Source: Phanerochaete sordida (taxonomy: Eukaryota > Basidiomycota > Agaricomycetes > Polyporales > Phanerochaetaceae). From it: a DNA stretch of 64,000 nt. Positions within the stretch are counted from its first letter, which is position 1. Each line of letters opens with the position of its first letter. The position numbers were made by a program, and so were the translations under genes. Shown one piece after another: positions 61,210 to 64,000 of the stretch. The DNA lies in NCBI GenBank assembly GCA_019973155.2, contig BPQB01000019.1:310001-374000 (forward strand). The letters run 5' to 3'. The notes beneath the pieces were generated by a model. That model saw nothing but the letters and a program-made list of their open reading frames with translations. It had not been told where the DNA came from and made no database searches.

Positions 61210-62415
61210 GTCTTGCTCGAGGTCTGTAGGGACAGGAAGATGGATCAGCGCAGCCTGGCCGCAGGATATGAGGCGGCAGAAGCCGCTTCCGACTAGAGTT
61301 TGGCCCTCGCCGTCACCACGAGCCGACCAAGCCCGAGAAGGCAGTTCCGCCGCCGCATCCAGGGTCGTGAAGATTTGTTAGCGAACTGCCCGACCTGGAC
61401 GAAGTCAGCCAAAGAGCATCTTACAGCTCCCACAAACAGAATAGGAACACCATCGTTGATCACCATGCATCCGTAGGCGACCGCGAAGCAATCCACGCGT
61501 CGCGACGCGTCAGTTGTCGGGGACATGAGGATAACACAATATATCCTCTCCAGGATAGGTGCTATATGACAGTATAGCTGCCTACGCGCATGTCATGACG
61601 GACTACACCAGCCAAAGACAGTGGTTGTGTTGTTCGTCACACCTGGAATATGGCGCATTTACCGTCAGCGCTGCGATGGCACTGTAAGACAGGTTCGACG
61701 TACCCTGATGCAAATCCAAAATACGTAATTCTCGACGAAGAGCTGCTTTTCTTCGTGAAAACTGTCCAGACCCGTTCACGCTGCAAAGTAGCAGTAACAC
61801 ATAACGTGGGAAGCTTTAGCGGAGGTCGGCGAGTACTAGCAAAGTGTGAGTGCAGCACGGAAAACGGCAGTCGCAGATAGGGAAAAGGTAGGCCTTCGAA
61901 GCAGTAGTCAAGGACCGTGTGGGGCGAATCGCGAACGCATGGATGGTCCTAGGGTGTTCAGCGAGGCTGGCCTTTGTGCTGATCATGTAGTTGCAGTTGC
62001 GTCAGGACCGCCTGGCAGCTTGGTCGTGCCACTGCGCGCGTCTCACGAGTGCAATCTGGAGACTAGAGTACGGCATCACAGGCTTTCGTGACAGATACGA
62101 TGCCTGCTGCCGGGCTCGCGAGGAACAGAGGTGGTGGTTAGAAGAGGAAGAGAAGACGGGAAACCTCGGGATTACTTCATATGGTAAACCCGAAACGACT
62201 GGGCACTTTTCTCGCAGGCTAGATGTTTGGAACTCGAGGAGAATTGCTGCAATTGCAAACTGACCATCGTCCAAGCAAGTTCAGGCATGAGTGCTTGCAG
62301 AATGAATATTGGTAGTAAAATAAACAGGCATAGCAGATGCATCGAGTATTAAGGACAGCGTCTACTGTATGCTGGTATGTTCGCCAGATTGGTAGTCAAG
62401 TCGTGGTATGCAACA
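61210..62415. other. Intergenic region of 1.2 kb
   Basis: This gap lies between the carboxypeptidase start and the stop of NmrA paralogue C. Only short ORFs are present. The one structured element is the 26-bp palindrome at 62167-62192. Confidence 0.5.
62167..62192. repeat. 26-bp imperfect palindrome, copy 3 (downstream of paralogue C)
   Basis: Layout CGGG-N2-TACT-N6-GGTA-N2-CCCG. It sits about 225 bp past the stop codon of NmrA paralogue C. Its centre TCATAT matches the CATAT centre of copy 1. Confidence 0.65.
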
Positions 62416-63666
62416 TTAAGCCTTCCCCAGCTCAGCAGCGATGAGTTCAAAGTCAGGGTAGGCAGACTTCCCATCCTCAGCGTTCTTCAGCAGCCGGAAG
62501 TCCATCTCGCCGGTGTACTTGTTCACCTTCATCCACTTGTCGAGCGTCATGCCGTTCGGGTTGACCTTGCGGATCCAGTCCATGTCGCGCGTGATGACGT
62601 CGTCGCGGTACAGGTTCCAGAACGCGGTGAAGTTCTGCCGCCACGTCGTCGAGCCGTCGCCGAGCGTCTTCTCGCTCGCGATCGGGTACTCCGTGTTCTT
62701 CCAGTACCGGAACCACTCCTCGAGCGAGAGGTGCACCGCGACCGCGCGCTCGCCCGTCACGAGCTGGAAGACGTGCACGATATCGTCGATTGTGCCGAAG
62801 TCGCTCGCGATCTCGAGGTCCTTGCCGGACACCTCCGCGCGGTGGTCGAGCGAGTAGCGCGCGAAGAAGCCGATGTCCTCGAGCGCGACGAGCGGGACGT
62901 GCCCGCTGCCCGTCGGCGACGCGAAGACGTGCGTGCCGTCGGCGCGCTTCACGAGCGGGCCGAGGAGCGGCTGCAGAGTCCGGGTCAGCACCGTTAGAGG
63001 CTGAAGCGAACAAGGCGCACTCACGAATTTGAGCATGTCCATGTAAGGGCCGGTGGTGATGCAGTTCCACGAGAGCTCGCTGTCGCTGGCGACCGAGGGC
63101 TGCGCCTTGAGGAAATCCGCAACGCGGCCCTTCGCGTCGTAGTGTTCAGCGCGATACTTGGGGTTGTACCCAGTTTTCTGTAAGGGAGCTCTGGTCAGCG
63201 CGGGAGCATATATGTCGGCGGAGCATCGCGGCATACCTTTCCGACGTAGTCGAGGCTGCTCCAGATGTAGTGGCGCACGGTCTTGGCCTGCTTCGCGAGC
63301 TCGAAGATGCGCATGCCGAGGTAGACCTCCTTCTGCTCGCCGATCGTGAACGAGTCCGTGTTCACGAACGCGCCCCACGCGCCCTGCAGTGCCTTGAGCA
63401 CGACGGGCAGGTCGTCGACCGCGCCTGCGTGGGTCGCGTCAGCTCGCTCGTCATATAGGATCCCAGGTAGACGTACCCTTGACGAGCTCGATGCCCCGGG
63501 CAGCAAGCTCTTTCGCGCGGCGGCCCTCGGTGTCGCGGGTCAGGGCGCGGACGGCGTACGGAGAGGGGGTGCCGTCTGCCGAGGGGGCGAGGATCGCGTC
63601 GATCACGGCGAGGCCCTGTGCGCCGGTGCCGCCGATGACGAAAATGATCTTCTTGTCGGAGGACAT
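62416..63666 (-). CDS. NmrA-like NAD(P)-binding protein, paralogue C
   Basis: Exons 62416-62970, 63025-63177, 63237-63424 and 63477-63666 give 361 residues, with exon lengths 190, 188, 153 and 555 identical to paralogue A. The glycine motif VIGGTGAQG lies at about residues 10-18. In the first half the protein is closest to A (VLKALQGAWGAFVNTDSFTI, KTGYNPKYRAEHYD); some residues near the C-terminus are closer to B (LLKNAEDGKSAYPDFEL). The role is probably NAD(P)-dependent reductase or redox regulator; the substrate is unknown. A TATAAAG box lies about 108 bp upstream. Confidence 0.9.
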
Positions 63667-64000
63667 GAGTGCAGTGCGGGGTATGAGTGGTGGCGTGTGG
63701 ATATGTGGGTGTGGGTGAGTGTGCGAGGCGGATTCGGGCTGGTGGTGCTGAGCATCGGTCCGCGGGTGCAGCCCTTTATACCTGTCGCGCTCAGGGCGCC
63801 GTCAGCTGGCCCCGGGCGCGGTGGACGTCGGCGACGCTGGCCGCGCATGTGTTATCGCGGTGCGGGCCATCGCAATGTCCCTAGGAGCTATGCATTGACT
63901 GCCCGATAGCGAGAGTCGGGGGTCACGCCGCCCTCGGGAATGCCGAGAATGGCAAGCCCGGGGCCGACGTTTCCTGCAAAGTTGCCTTACCAGGACGGCC
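63667..64000 (-). promoter_or_regulatory. Promoter of NmrA paralogue C (runs to window end)
   Basis: A TATAAAG box lies at about 63774-63780 (minus strand). Upstream blocks GCATGTGTTATC, GTGCGGGC and the palindrome at 63935-63960 match the order upstream of paralogue B, and a GTTGCCTTACCAGGA block near 63979 matches one upstream of A. Confidence 0.65.
63935..63960. repeat. 26-bp imperfect palindrome, copy 4 (upstream of paralogue C)
   Basis: Layout CGGG-N2-TGCC-N6-GGCA-N2-CCCG, perfect in its fixed positions. It lies about 270 bp upstream of the paralogue C start. Confidence 0.75.

Overview
The window reads as nuclear DNA of a filamentous basidiomycete, most likely an Agaricomycete. Genes are dense and cut by many short introns of about 50-60 bp, coding DNA is GC-rich, and the gene set is fungal: Prp40, Noc4, Ipi3, Kin28, a Vrg4-type GDP-mannose transporter, pyruvate carboxylase, an A-T-R carboxylate reductase, a GMC oxidoreductase and a KDZ-class DNA transposon. 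I built the gene models by joining open frames at splice sites so that phase and family motifs agree. No alignment or search was run.

Layout. 0-10 kb: ATP1 (minus) and mitochondrial ribosomal protein bL21m (plus) diverge from a 225-bp promoter; then PRP40 (minus) and a long disordered protein with acidic phenylalanine motifs (plus). 10-14 kb: two NmrA-like genes in tandem; a third copy closes the window at 62.4-63.7 kb. 14-26 kb: NOC4, pyruvate carboxylase, and two nucleotide-sugar transporters (VRG4 and a YEA4-like gene) diverging from one promoter. 26-37 kb: a GMC oxidoreductase, the TFIIH kinase KIN28, and an 18-exon adenylation-thiolation-reductase enzyme.

37-49.6 kb is the most striking part. 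A J-domain (Hsp40) gene on the minus strand is split inside a coding exon by a 10,623-bp element (38107-48729). The element has imperfect terminal inverted repeats, hairpin-forming ends, arrays of TAGTC/GACTA motifs near both ends, and an exact 7-bp target duplication (TTGTCCG). It carries an intact nine-exon KDZ (Kyakuja-Dileera-Zisupton) transposase of 1,037 codons, two intact multi-exon companion genes of unknown function, and a 2.6-kb region holding a possible class II aldolase remnant. Removing the element plus one target copy joins the two halves of the host gene in a single 500-codon frame, so the insertion looks recent.

49.8-64 kb: IPI3, four tandem alpha/beta-hydrolase paralogues with an altered nucleophile elbow, an M20 carboxypeptidase, and the third NmrA copy. 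Two of the three NmrA genes are flanked on both sides by copies of one 26-bp imperfect palindrome. Five introns in the window appear to be GC-AG.
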